Source: Mycoplasma procyoni (GTDB lineage Bacteria > Bacillota_I > Bacilli_A > Mycoplasmatales > Metamycoplasmataceae). Taken from it: a stretch of DNA of 64,000 nt. The position numbers and the translations under genes are program-made. The stretch covers positions 62,001 to 126,000 of the forward strand of contig NZ_JAFIDB010000001.1 of NCBI RefSeq assembly GCF_017052595.1, given 5' to 3'. A model generated the notes under the pieces. It saw only the letters and a program-made list of their open reading frames with translations, was not told the origin of the DNA and ran no database searches. Below are positions 10,962 to 21,966 of the stretch, piece by piece (within the stretch, counting starts at the first letter, position 1; every line of letters begins with the position of its first letter).

Positions 10962-13859
10962 TTAATGAAATAGTAGAAAAGCAATCAATCCACTTGAAAC
11001 AACAAATCACACAAGAGCAGCATTTTTAAAGAAAGTTGTTTTTGTTCTTGTGTATTTTGAAGCCAATTTGGAATCAATTTTGATAATTGATTGAATATTT
11101 CTGTATTTATCAAGCCGTTTTTCTCCTAAATAAACTGTTAATAAAACAGCAGAAGAGAAAATGTTTGGAATAATTCAGAACAGAACTTTTTGAGAGAAAG
11201 TTAAGATTTTTAGTGAGTTTGTAACTACTAATTGATCGTTTGTAGAGAAAATTCCTTTGAAAATAACTGTTGTTAGTCAATCAGATGAACCGACTCCTCC
11301 AGGAGCTGGAGAAAGGTTGTTAGCCATGTTTAAGAGTGCTTGAGCAGACTGGAATGAGAAGTATCACTGAATAATTTCTCATGTACTTTTATTTGAAATA
11401 ATTGAAGGATTAATTAAGATAATCATCGGAACTGAAAAAGCTACTAAAAATGGGAAGATTTTGTAAAAAATCATACATTCTAAAAAGAATTTTCAGTCTT
11501 TAAATAACTTTGTAAATCCTGCTTTGAATTCCTTAAATTTATTAATTAATAAATATCTTTGTCTTTCTAGATTTAAATAATGATATCTAGGATCATTTCG
11601 TTTGATAATGATTACCAAATTAATAATTCAACGTTGAAGTGTTTTAAAAGTAGAAATAAAAAGAATAATCAAAAATAAAACAACATTCAATAAGATACCG
11701 AGAACTATAAAAATAAGTGTAAATATTTTTTCTGTATTTAAATCTGTAAATAAAACATCATAAAACTCAAAAATACCAATTGGAATAAATATTAAACTTA
11801 TTAATAAAACTGCAATTTGATGATAAGTCCCTGATACAGCAAGAGCTGATGCTATTTTAGGTTTATAATAACCTTTCTTTTGTAAATATCAAAACACCCC
11901 TAAATCACCACCAAATGAAAAAGGAGTAATTGATTGGATGATCGTAGTAATAAATGAAGAGATGAGTGCATGTCTATATTTTATGTGTTCATTTTGCTTT
12001 GCAAACATCCTTTTAAACATTAATGAACCAAGTAAATAATAAAAGAACATTGAGAAAATAAAAATCAGCGTTATAAAGCGTTTTTTATAGTCTTCTAAAA
12101 ATATTTTATAGAAAATTTGAAAAATATCTTTTTCTGTTCCTTTTTCACCATCCACTTTATAGATTGTAAAGAATAAAAAGACAAAAATACCAATTATTAT
12201 CAATAAAAAACTTGAAAATTTTAAAATATTTAAAAGTTTGTTTTTATCATTACTGTAGTTATTTTTAGTTGCAAAAGTTTTAAAGTAATTAAATATTTCT
12301 TCTTCTTTTTTAACTATTTTAACAAGCTCATTTTTTTCTGAAAATACAGAAAAAACCTGTATTTTCAACTGATTTTGCAGCTTATTGTATAAAACAATAA
12401 TTGTTTGTCCGTTTTCTAAAACTAAAGAAAATTCAGTTCTTCTTTTGTTTGTGTTTAAGACTTCTCTGTTGATGTTTGTTCTTTTAATTTTATGTCCAGC
12501 AATTTCTTTTTTCTCTTTAATTTCTTTAATGAAATTTGTAAAGGAACTAAAGGAAACTTTGAATTCCTCAAAGGTATGAGATTCTCTTTGATGATTTTCA
12601 TAAAATTCGTTTATTACATCAAAAACATTTTTGTTTTGAGAATCAAAATATTCAATTGCTTTAAGACTTAAAAGTGTTGAATAGATATCGCTGTGTCCTT
12701 CAATTTTGTCATCTTTTTTAGAGAGTAGGTGTATTTTGTTTGCATAAACTAAAACATCTCCATCTCTAATTTCATCTTTGTTTTCTGCAATTCACTGATT
12801 TACATCATCAAATTCAGCGCTTTGAACAATAAAATCGCCATCTTTTTTGAGTAATTCTCTTAAGTAATTTGTTTTGTGGTTCTTAAAGAAAACATGAATT
12901 TTAGTTCTTTGAGTATCTTTTAGTAATTGTGCTTTAATTTCTTTTATATAACTCAAAGCAATTGCGTTTTGTTCATTATTTAAAATTTCAAGATATTTTT
13001 GTTTTTTGTCTCTGGCAAAGATGATTTTTTCTCTTCTGTATTCATCAATAAATACAAACAAATCACTTTTATGCTTATTTTCTTTATAGACTATGGTTCT
13101 CAGTGTTCTTTCAAGTTTAATAACTTTTTTTTCTTTTTTTGAGACTTTAAAGTCATTAAAAGAAACATTAGGAGAGTAAGATAAAAGTTCTTTGTATTCA
13201 TCTTTACTATCTGTGTAAAAAGAAGTTTTTTTTGCAAAAGTAGGTAGATAGTCTTTGTTAAGTTTAATATCTTCTACTTTTATTAAATTAATTGTTTCTG
13301 TAATTTTTTCTAGATGTTTATTTTGTTCAATTTTTAAGAATGTTTGTAAGTCTTTTGTGTTAAGAAATTTTTGTAGGTTTTGAGAAATTTTATTAATTCC
13401 ATCTTCATAAAAACGAATTTCATAAAATTGACTTATTTTGTTTTTAACAATCGAAATTGAAAATGAAAATTTGTTGTTAAAGATAATTTCTTCAACAAAT
13501 TTTTTGGAGTATTCTCCTGTTCTATTTAGCTCAAATAAAGAGATTTCAGCAATATCAGAGAGAACATTAACAAAAATTTCTTTAAAAGCATAACTAAAAT
13601 CATCTTCATCACTATAAATAAAGATGTTTTGATTTTTCAGTTCGTTTTCTTCTATAAATTTCTTTAATAAAAGTGCTTTAAAATAAATAATATTTTCATT
13701 GATTTGTTCTTCGTTAATCCCTAACTCAGCCATTAGTTTTGATGAGATAATATCTACATTTTTAAATTTGTTAGTAGTTAATAAAATTGAGTCATCAATT
13801 GAAATGGTTTGAGTTTTAATTAAAGGATTTAATTCATCTCTAATTCCGGTGTCATCCAT
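10962..13859 (-). CDS. Degenerate phosphohexomutase domain fused to lysylphosphatidylglycerol-synthase-like flippase domain
   Basis: 965 residues, start ATG abutting the scpB stop. The C-terminal part (about 545-965) has many membrane segments and motifs of the LPG synthase TM / UPF0104 family: 'SFGGDLGVFWYLQKKGY' and SPAPGGVGSSDW. The N-terminal ~505 residues follow the phosphoglucomutase layout when laid beside the intact pgm at 19773-21308: DDTGIR for GTAGIR, 'NIFIYSDEDDFSYAFK' for 'GIVIGRDNRNLSFKFV', KNKI (139-142) for the active-site SHNP, IDEYRR (271-276) for DPDADR, and YNKLQNQL (491-498) for RPSGTEPK. All catalytic motifs are lost. The frame is continuous only with TGA as Trp. Role unknown; a lipid or glycolipid transporter with a sensor or binding domain is one inference. 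Confidence 0.8.
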
Positions 13860-14462
13860 CTATTTTACTTCCCTTTGTGATCCGAAAAGATCAAATGCTT
13901 CTTCAAGTCTTTCTTCATCCATTGCTTCAGCTGTTTCTTCAACAAATTGATCAAACTCTGTAAACTTTGGTAAATCTTGTAGTGATTTTAGTTTGAAGTA
14001 GTCATAAAATCTGTTTGTAATTCCGTATAAAGTAGGTTGTCCAATTGTTGGTGAAATCCCTACTTCTTCAATAATTCCCATTAGTAATAGAGAAGCCATA
14101 ACTTGATCAGAAATAACACCTCTAATTGCACTAACCATTGAACGTGTAACTGGTTGTTTGTAAGCAACAATAGCAGCAACTTCAATTGCAGCATTTGATA
14201 ATTTACGTTTTCTTGTTACTGTAACAAGTTCTGAAAGAGCGTTTTTAACTTCTTCATCATCTCTTGTAGCAAACTTAAAGACATCATTAAATTCAACAAC
14301 AAAGATTCCTCTTTCAATTTGGTTAAATTTTTCTAAAAAGCTTTTTAGCAGTCTTCTTGCTTCGTTTACTGTATTTAATTTAAACACATGTTGTAGTTGT
14401 TCAGAAGATAAACCTTCTTCACCTTGCATATATAATAAAGCTTCAATAATTTTATTTTTCAT
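13860..14462 (-). CDS. scpB: Segregation and condensation protein B
   Basis: Winged-helix partner of the Smc-ScpA condensin that organises the nucleoid. 200 residues with the conserved block 'AAIEVAAIVAYKQPVTRSMVSAIRGV', typical of ScpB, and an acidic C-terminal tail. It overlaps scpA by 11 bp and abuts the fusion gene downstream. The order plsC-scpA-scpB implies a common transcript. Confidence 0.95.
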   Translation of the reverse strand: MKNKIIEALLYMQGEEGLSSEQLQHVFKLNTVNEARRLLKSFLEKFNQIERGIFVVEFNDVFKFATRDDEEVKNALSELVTVTRKRKLSNAAIEVAAIVAYKQPVTRSMVSAIRGVISDQVMASLLLMGIIEEVGISPTIGQPTLYGITNRFYDYFKLKSLQDLPKFTEFDQFVEETAEAMDEERLEEAFDLFGSQREVK

Positions 14463-15273
14463 AGTTTGGTCCTTTTTCTATTTTGATAATTCCGAATTGT
14501 TCTTCTTGAGTTAAGATAATTTCTTCTTTTCTACTCATATCTAAAAGAGCGATTAAAGTAATAACAAAGTGTTTAATTGAAGGTACTGAGAAAATCATTT
14601 CAAAAGTAACTTTCCCGTGTTTTTGGAATAATTCTCTAATCATATTCATTTGTTCTCCAGGAGTAACACTTACACTGTCAATCTTGATTTGTCTTAATTT
14701 TTCTGCATGAAGTCTTTCGAACATCATTGTAAGAATTTGTGTAAGTTTTGTTTTTGAGGAGTTTCCATCAACTTTTGTTCTGTCAATAGGTCTTATGAAA
14801 GGATCTAAATCAGAAGGTTTTTTGATGTGAATGTTTTGACGCAGAGTTTCGTGTTCTCTAAGTAGCTCAAAGATAGGCTTGAATTGTTGGTATTCAGCAA
14901 GTAGTCTCAATAGTTTTGCTTTATCCTCTTCAATTTCTTGCTTAATAACTTCATCTTTTTCAGCAAGTAGCATTTTTGCTTTTAGTTGAATTAGTGTAGC
15001 AGCCATAACTAAATAATCAGCAGCTATTTCAAAGTGAGAATCCTTTATGTTTTGAATAACACGCAGATAGTCTGTTGCTAATTCAGCTAAGTTAATATCG
15101 AAAATATCAACGTTTTTGTCTTTAACTAAAGTTAAAAGTAAGTCCAGAGGTCCATTAAAGTTTTCGATGTTAATATCAGCGTTGTTTAATGGTTTTGCTT
15201 CTTGTTCAGCGTTTTCAATTAGTTCTGGATTTTCAATTTCATTACTTATTTCTTGATTTGTTAAATTAGTCAT
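14452..15273 (-). CDS. scpA: Segregation and condensation protein A
   Basis: Kleisin subunit that bridges the Smc heads. 273 residues. The N-terminal 'FNGPLDLLLTLVKDKNVDIFDINLAEL' signature follows an unusually acidic 30-residue leader, and the C-terminal winged helix is present. The start lies 3 bp after the plsC stop. Confidence 0.95.
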   Translation of the reverse strand: MTNLTNQEISNEIENPELIENAEQEAKPLNNADINIENFNGPLDLLLTLVKDKNVDIFDINLAELATDYLRVIQNIKDSHFEIAADYLVMAATLIQLKAKMLLAEKDEVIKQEIEEDKAKLLRLLAEYQQFKPIFELLREHETLRQNIHIKKPSDLDPFIRPIDRTKVDGNSSKTKLTQILTMMFERLHAEKLRQIKIDSVSVTPGEQMNMIRELFQKHGKVTFEMIFSVPSIKHFVITLIALLDMSRKEEIILTQEEQFGIIKIEKGPNYEK

Positions 15274-15276
15274 AAT

Positions 15277-16044
15277 CTATTTTTTCTTTCTTTCTGGTGT
15301 TGAAACTTTGTGTTTAGTTAAAATAACGTTTTTAGTTCTGTCAGCAATCGCTTCGTTTGTTTGAGCTGAAAAAGTAGAAGGTTTAATAGTTGGATGGAAA
15401 ATAACTTCAACTTTTAATTTTCCTTTTCTTTTTGAATCGAAAACTTCACCACTATTGTTAATTGTTACAGGAACAATTGGTAAAAACATTTTTCTTGCAA
15501 CTCTAAAAGCACCTGCTTTAAACTCTTGAATATTTCCATCTTGAGTTCTTGTTCCTTCAGGGAAAATAACTCCATAAGTCTTATTTTCTTTTACGAAGTT
15601 TCCAAAAGCATCAATTGTTTTTAGAGATTCTCTTGGTTTAAGTCTGTCAATGAAAAATGTGTCAATTAAGTTTAAAACGCTTCTTGAAACTCAATTTTCT
15701 TGAAGTTCTGTTTTAGCAAGAAAAGTTAAAATTTTTCTTGGATCATCTTTTGTTTCAAGATTTTCTTGTAAAGCTTTAAACAGTAAAAATGAATCAGAAT
15801 TTGAAACGTGGTTGGCAATTATTAAGCAACCCCCTTTGTTTGGAATGTTTTCTTTTCCTTGTATTTCAATTTCTACATTATGCATTTTAAGTGCTTTAAT
15901 TGCGTATTTTAGAATTAAATTGTTTCTAAATTGTGGTGTTAATTCGATTTTTCCTTTTTTGTACTTTTTAGCCATTCTTTTTAGCTTCAATAAACGAACT
16001 AATCAAACTGGACTAAGAACTATTCTTTTCAGTGTTATTGGCAT
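15277..16044 (-). CDS. plsC: 1-acyl-sn-glycerol-3-phosphate acyltransferase
   Basis: Membrane-associated acyltransferase that makes phosphatidic acid from lysophosphatidic acid. 255 residues. The catalytic HX4D box is NHVSNSD; the phosphate-binding FPEGTR block follows about 95 residues later. The start at 16044 lies inside the acpS end (32 bp overlap), so expression is coupled. Its pairing with acpS makes a small lipid and acyl-carrier group. Confidence 0.93.
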
Positions 16045-16345
16045 CTTTAATCTCCTTTTTGATTACAAAAGCAATTACAGTGTCATTTTCTTGCGATGTT
16101 GAAATTTCAAAATTTTTAAAGGTATAAATTCTTTCTTTTTTTTCTATTTCAATTTTGCTAAATTCATAGAAAGAATTGTCAGCTTTAAAAATCGCTTCCT
16201 TGATTGCTCATCTTTTTGCAAGAAACTCTTCTTTATGCTCTGTTTTTTTGTATTCTCTAATTTCTTTTTCTGTAAGGATTTTTTCAATAAATCTATCTGT
16301 TTTTCCTTTGAAACGAGAAATTGAGGTAATATCTACTCCTATCAT
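16013..16345 (-). CDS. acpS: Holo-[acyl-carrier-protein] synthase
   Basis: Transfers 4'-phosphopantetheine from CoA to the serine of ACP. 110 residues. MIGVDITSISRF carries the Mg-binding Asp, and 'FLAKRWAIKEAIFKA' carries the catalytic Glu of the WxxKEA motif. A longer reading begins upstream, but the family starts at MIGVD, so I place the start at 16345. The last 32 bp overlap plsC. Confidence 0.93.
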
Positions 16346-16567
16346 AACTATTTTTAAATTATATACTTTTTTTAGTAAAAAAGTTAAAAAATACATATAT
16401 ACAGTTAATATTTTTGTAATTAAAGTTTGCAATTTTTATTGACAAAAAGGCCATTTATTAACATAGCAAAATCAAAAAAACGCGGAATTTTTTAGGAACA
16501 AATACAGAAGTTTTCCCAAATTTTTCCTTTTTAGGCCGCTTTTTGCGATTTTTTTCTATTCTTATAT
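16346..16567. promoter_or_regulatory. Divergent acpS/recU control region
   Basis: The 222-bp spacer carries promoters for acpS (minus) and recU (plus). It contains the 44-bp inverted-repeat element listed separately and a GC-richer patch (CGCGG ... GGCCGC) that stands out from the AT-rich surroundings. A 14-codon reading frame (ATG at 16566) overlaps the recU GTG start in another frame and is probably chance. Confidence 0.5.
16484..16527. repeat. 44-bp inverted-repeat element, copy A
   Basis: Imperfect palindrome: left arm GGAATTTTTTAGGAACA, 10-bp spacer, right arm TTTTCCCAAATTTTTCC. The right arm matches the right arm of the element at 43780-43823 at 16 of 17 bases, the left arm at 13 of 17, the spacer at 7 of 10. 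Each right arm has two TTTTCC half-sites 11 bp apart. It ends 40 bp before the recU start. Confidence 0.7.
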
Positions 16568-17059
16568 GTGCAAAGTAAAAATAGAGGAATGATACTGGAG
16601 AATATAATGAATAAGACGATTAAGTTTTATGAAGACAATGATATCGGGGTTTTTCACAAGAAAAATCTTGATGTTCAGTTTTCAAAAGTTAGCTCAAATA
16701 ACGAGCTAAAAAATGCTGTTATTTCTAAAAAAAGCACCGTGGACTATTATGGAGTTCATAAAGGTATTTTTGTGTGCTTTGAGGCCAAAAGTACAAACGA
16801 AACAAACTTGCCTTGACAAAACATTAAAGAACACCAATTTAATTACTTAAAAAAAATACACAAACACGGAGGCTTGGCATTTTTCATTATATTGTTTAAA
16901 AATTTAGAGCGGTTTTTTATATTACCTATACAAAAACTGGACGAATACAAAAATGAAGGGAGTTTAAGTTTAAATTTTATCGAGCAAAATTCGATTGAAA
17001 TGGAACTAATGTTTCCAGGGATTATTGATTTTGTTTCTGTAATCGATAGTTTATTTTAA
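16568..17059 (+). CDS. recU: Holliday junction resolvase RecU
   Basis: Resolves four-way junctions in recombination and chromosome segregation. 163 residues. The nuclease core is clear: STVDYYGVHKG, then 'FVCFEAKSTN' (E-x-K), then 'LPWQNIKEHQFNYLKKIHKHGG'. I choose the GTG at 16568 because it includes the family's N-terminal NRGMILENIMN; the alternative ATG at 16607 has a better GGAG site but loses that motif. The stop overlaps the end of the convergent HU gene by 9 bp. Confidence 0.9.
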
Positions 17060-17341
17060 ATTATCGTTGTCAAATAATAGATCTTTAAATTGCTTGGATG
17101 CCTTGAATTTAGGCACTCTTCTTGGAGGAACTTTGTATACCTCTCTTGTTTGTCAATGAGTTGTTTCTCTTTCTCTTTTTATAACAGAGTCAAAAGAACC
17201 AAATCCAGCAATTAACACTTTTTTGTTTTTAGCAACCTGAGAAGAAATGGTTTCTAAAAACATATTTACACAGGTTTCTACTGTTTTATAATCTAAATTT
17301 GTTTTGTTTGAAATTTTTTGGAGAATATCTTTTTTATTCAT
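17051..17341 (-). CDS. hup: HU-family DNA-binding protein
   Basis: Nucleoid protein that bends DNA. 96 residues. The body (GFGSFDSVIKRE) and C-terminus ('RVPKFKASKQFKDLL') match HU. At the arm tip the usual Arg-Asn-Pro-Gln-Thr-Gly reads Thr-His-Trp-Gln-Thr-Arg: the DNA-intercalating Pro63 is Trp63, encoded by TGA at 17153-17155. The start is supported by AAGGAAG. It follows der by 2 bp and collides with recU. Confidence 0.92.
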
Positions 17342-17343
17342 TG

Positions 17344-18651
17344 TTATCTTCCTTCGTTTTTATTTCTTAGAATAAGCTTGATTGGAGTTCCTTTGAAATT
17401 AAAGTATTGTCTAAGTTGATTTTCAATATATCTCATGTATGTAAAGTGAGCATAATCTTTGTTATTAACAAATAAAAGGAAAGTAGGAACTTTGGCTTCA
17501 ACTTGTTTAATGAAGGAAATTTCAAGTCTTTTACCTTTTAATGAAGGGGCAGGTTGAGAAATTTGAATTTCAACAAGAACTTCATTTAAAAGGTTTGCAG
17601 GGATTTTTCTTTCAAGATTTTCTTTAACACTCAGAATTTCTTCTTTTAATTTTGAAAGTCTATCTGAATTAATTGCGGAAATAAAAACAATTGGAGCTCA
17701 ATCTAAAAATTTATAGTTTTTTCTCATTTGTTTTTCAAAGTTAACCATTGTGTTTGTATCTTTAGAGATTAAGTCTCATTTGTTTACAACTAATATTATT
17801 GGTTTATTTTCTTCAAAAGCATATCCTGCTAAACGAGAATCGAAGTGACTTAATTCTTGTGTTGCATCAATAACAATAAGTGATAAATCAGATTCTTCTA
17901 AAGAACTCATCGCTCTCATTAGTGCGTAGTGATCTACTGATTCAACAAGCTTAGATTTTTTAGAAATACCAGCTGTATCAATTATTGTGAAGTTTTGATC
18001 ACCAATAGTTAAATCAGAACTAATAGAATCTCTTGTAGTTCCTGCAATAGGAGAAACTATTGATCTATTTTGTTGTAAAAGAGCATTTAATAAAGAGGAT
18101 TTACCTGCATTAGGTTTTCCAATGATAGAGAGTTTAAAATTGCTATCGCTTTCTTGGTCAGAAAAATCTAGATGATTTAAAACTTCATCTAAAAGATCTC
18201 CAACTCCTTCACTGTGCATTGCAGAAATAGGGAAATAATTTTCAAATCCTAATTTGTAAATTGAGTAATCAAAATCTTTATTTCCTTCTAATTTATTACA
18301 TGCAACAATGATTGGTTTACCACTTTTTCTTAGTAAATTAACTACATAAAAATCATCTTTATCTATCTCTACACGACCATCAAGAATCAACACTATTACT
18401 TTAGCTTCTTCAATCGCAATTTGTGCTTGTGTTCTTATTTGTGTTTGAAAGTCTTTTTCTTCAACTTCAATTCCACCTGTATCAATAACTTTAAATTTCT
18501 TTCCAGATCACTCAACTTCTTCATATAAACGATCACGAGTAACACCAGGTTGATCATAAACAATTGAAACTCTTTTTCCAATCAATTTATTAAATAACGT
18601 TGATTTTCCAACATTTGGTTTTCCAATAATTGCAACTACATTATTTTGCAT
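17344..18651 (-). CDS. der: Ribosome biogenesis GTPase Der
   Basis: Tandem GTPase needed for 50S subunit maturation. 435 residues. Two G domains have P-loops GKPNVGKST and GKPNAGKSS, each with its own DTGG/DTAG switch II and NK-D base-recognition motifs, followed by a KH-like C-terminal domain. The start lies 11 bp inside cmk. The cmk-der-HU order is common in Firmicutes. Confidence 0.96.
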
Positions 18652-19330
18652 TTTTCATTCTTTCTTCAACTAATTCAGATATTTCAGCAACAACCTCTTC
18701 AACTGTTTTAAAGCTTGTATCAACCCTTATTGCATCTTCTGTTTGATGTAAAGGATCTACAGCTCTGTTCATATCTTGTTGATCTCTTAATTCTATTTCT
18801 TCAAGGATTTTTTCAAAATTACACTCAAAACCTAATTCTTCATTTTGTTTAACTCTTCTTTGTGCTCTAACTGCTGGGTCAGCTCATAAAAAGATTTTTA
18901 GTTCTGCATGAGGTAAAACAACAAAAGTCGTGTCTCTTCCATCCATAATTACACCTTTGTGTGTTTTTGAGTAATTTTGTAAGAATTTAACTACTTGGAC
19001 TCTGATTTCTTTGTATCTTGCAATTAAACTTGCACCTCAAGAAATTTCATCTTTTCTTAAATCTCTTGCAACATTTTCGTTGTCTAAAAGAACATTTCCC
19101 TCTTTATCAAGTGAAATATGTTCTATGTTTCAGTGACTTAAAACAAATTGCTCGTCTGCAATACTGTCATAATTTTCTTTACCGTATCTTTTGTAAAAAT
19201 ACAGAGCAATCGCTCTATAAAAAGAACCTGTGTTAATAAAATTTAGGCTGTATTTTTTTGCAAGAATTTCAGCAACTGTTGATTTTCCTACTCCAGATGG
19301 TCCGTCAATGGCAATATTAATTTTTTTCAT
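18641..19330 (-). CDS. cmk: Cytidylate kinase
   Basis: Phosphorylates CMP and dCMP to the diphosphates. 229 residues. The P-loop GPSGVGKST is near the N-terminus, with a '[10 protein letters not shown]' segment. The start at 19330 is chosen over an in-frame ATG 15 bp upstream because AAGGAGA lies 6-7 nt before it. It overlaps der and the upstream small gene. Confidence 0.95.
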
Positions 19331-19712
19331 TTTTCTCCTTCTCATAAATTTCTATTTTTTGAATTTCCTCTATTTCTTCATCGAATTGGTTGATACTAAA
19401 ATTATATTTATCTATAAAACTGAAATCCTCATTTTTTATTTGTTCCAACTTATTTATTTGATCTAAAAGTTGATCTTCAAAATCAGTTGATAATTCTTGA
19501 AAAATGAAATTTCTAGTGTTTGTATTTTTAATTTCTAAATCATTTATTTTGTCTTCAATAGGAAAATTTTTGATGTTTGTTTGTAGTTTTTGTAAAATCG
19601 TTTTTACTTCTTTATCTTCATTTATGATAGAGTTGAAAAAATAAGAATTTCCATATATTTCTTTTCTGTATTCATCTCATTTTTCAATTCTAGAAGCAAA
19701 CTCTTTTTTCAT
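19317..19712 (-). CDS. Small acidic coiled-coil protein, unknown
   Basis: 131 residues, rich in Glu, Lys, Ile and Asn, predicted mostly helical, with no membrane segment and no motif I recognise. It overlaps cmk by 14 bp and opens the cmk-der-HU operon, which supports it being a real, co-expressed gene. Weak spacing makes the start less certain than the frame. Confidence 0.6.
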
Positions 19713-19740
19713 ATTTTTAATTATATAGTAAATTTAAAAA

Positions 19741-19760
19741 AATCCCTTTATTTAGGGATT
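19741..19760 (-). terminator. Terminator of pgm
   Basis: Stem AATCCCT/AGGGATT with a 6-nt loop lies 13 bp after the pgm stop. TTTTT follows on the minus strand. Confidence 0.85.
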
Positions 19761-19772
19761 AAATTTTAAAAA

Positions 19773-21308
19773 TTAGTTTTTGTTAAATAAATAAATTGCT
19801 TTTTGTTCTAAAGAATCCAATGTTTTTTGTGCATCTTTTTCATTTTTGTTAATTGAGAAAATATAAAGCTTGATTTTTGGTTCAGTTCCAGAAGGTCTTA
19901 AAGCAATTCATGAATTGTTTTTAAACATGATTTGAATCATATTTTCTGGCTCAATATCTTTATAACCTCTTCTATAATCAATTACACTTTCTGTTTCTAA
20001 ATCAAATTTAATGGCTTTAAATTCTTCAAGGTATTTTGCTAATTTTTCTTTGTCTGAAGTATCAAAAGACACAGAAATTACTTTACTTTTTACAAAACCA
20101 TATTTTTTATAAATATCATTTAAGTATTTTACAAAGGAAATTGCTTTATTTTCAGAAAGCATTTTGTAAATTGCAACAATTGATTGGAAAGCATCTTTAT
20201 CATAAGACACATTATAATCAATCAATGATCCATAGCTCTCTTCAAAAGCAAACACTTTTAAGTCTTTTGTTTTCTTTTTGTATAAATCAATTTTAGGTCC
20301 AACTCATTTAAAACCTGTAGGAATAATTTCAACATCAATGTTATTCTTTTGAGCAATAATTGCTGGCAAGTTAGTTGAAACAAAGGAATAAACTAAAAGA
20401 TTTGATTTTGCACTGAAGTAATTATTTGAAACTAAATAATCAAAAATTATTGTAGCAAGCTCATTTCCAGTGAAATAATAGAAAGAATTATCATCTAGTT
20501 TTTCAACTAGTCCAACACGATCAGCATCTGGATCACTTACAATTCCGTATTTAATGTTTTCTTTTTTCATCAATGCAACTAAATTATCATAAGCACTTTT
20601 AACTTCTGGATTAGGATTGTGTGCAAAAGCAAAGAATTTACCATTTTTCATTTCTTCTTTAACATAAAGACTGTTTATGTTAGCTTTTTTATTAAATAAA
20701 GGGATAATCTCTGTTCCTGTACCATGAAGTGGTGAATAAGCAACTTTGAAATCTTCTTTTTTGTTAGTTCCATAAAATTCTAATAAGCAATCAACATAGT
20801 TTTCAAAGTAGTTATCAATGTTGATAACTTTTTTGTTATCAAAAACGATGTTTCTGTTTTTGATATTTTTTTCTTTATATTTTGAGTAATCTTTGAAAAA
20901 TGGAACCAACTCTTTTACTTCTAAAGGAAGAATTTGAGCACCTGTTGAGTTATAAACTTTGATTCCATTGTACTCTTTTGGATTGTGAGAAGCAGTGACA
21001 TTAATAGCACCTCTTGCTCCTAGTTTTTTAACTAAATAACTTACAAAAGGCGTAGCCATTGGTTTTTTAGAACTATAAACCTTAATTCCAAACTTTTTAG
21101 AAAGAATTCAAGCTGCTAATTTCACAAACTTAAAAGAAAGATTTCTGTTGTCTCTTCCGATGACAATTCCTTCTTTTTGTATGTCTTTAAAGTTCTTAAT
21201 TAAATATCTTCCATATCCCTCAAAAATTCTGTAGGCATGAAAAATATTAAGATTTTTTTCAGAGTCTCCAATAACTCCTCTAATTCCTGCAGTTCCAAAT
21301 TCTAACAT
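19773..21308 (-). CDS. Phosphoglucomutase/phosphomannomutase
   Basis: Interconverts hexose 1- and 6-phosphates through a phosphoserine. 511 residues. All four family blocks are present: GTAGIRG at the N-terminus, TASHNP with the catalytic Ser, DPDADR for the metal and RPSGTEPK for the sugar phosphate. The protein starts directly at MLEFGTAGIRG, lacking the ~40-residue helical lead-in of many homologues; the AAGGAG site upstream supports this start. It follows rpe by 1 bp. It also serves as a reference for the degenerate copy at 10962-13859. Confidence 0.93.
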
Positions 21309-21309
21309 T

Positions 21310-21966
21310 TTAGTTCTCCTTTTTAAATAGTGATTCGTATTTTTGTTTTGATGGATTAATTGTTAAATAAGAACCAGAAACTAAAAGATCTGCCCCAGCT
21401 TCAAAGGCTCTATAACCTGTTAAATTATTGATTCCACCATCAACTTGAATTACTATATTAAGATTATTTTGATCAATAAATTCTCTTGCATTCTTAATTT
21501 TTTCTAAAGAATTCTCTATGAATTTCTGTCCTCCAGCACCAGGCTCAACAGACATTATTAAAAGTAAATCAAAGTCTTTAAGAACGTCTTTAATCTCTTC
21601 AAAATCTGTGTTAGGCTTAATTGAAATTCCTAATTTAATTTTGCCTTTATTTTCTTTTATAAAGGATTCAAGGGCATTTTTGTTTTCAAACACCTCATAA
21701 TGAACAGTTGCATAATCTACAACTCCGATCATTTGATCAACGATTTCTTGAGGATTATAAGCCATGATATGAATGTCCATTGTGTGCTTTTGTGTGTTAT
21801 TTTTTATGTTAATAATTTCTTCAAGCTCGATTGCTCTGTTTGGCACGAATTTTGCATCCATGTAATCATAATGGATTCACTCAACACCAAGATCAAACAT
21901 TTCTTTTGCTGATTTAATTCTGTTATCTTTATCAATACTTAAAAGTGATGGACTAATTTTTTGCAT
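21310..21966 (-). CDS. rpe: Ribulose-phosphate 3-epimerase
   Basis: TIM-barrel enzyme of the pentose phosphate pathway. 218 residues, with SPSLLSID at the N-terminus, the 'HYDYMDAKFVPN' metal block, 'VEPGAGGQKFI' and 'VDGGIN'. Its start lies 14 bp inside rsgA. The order prpC-prkC-rsgA-rpe is a conserved Firmicutes cluster. Confidence 0.95.

Noticed and set aside
16346-16432. Longer acpS reading with an extra N-terminal 29 residues
   Set aside because: The family begins at MIGVD. The extension is a low-quality AT-rich reading through the promoter region.
16566-16607. A 14-codon frame overlapping the recU start, as a leader peptide
   Set aside because: No RBS, no runs of regulatory codons and no attenuator follow it.
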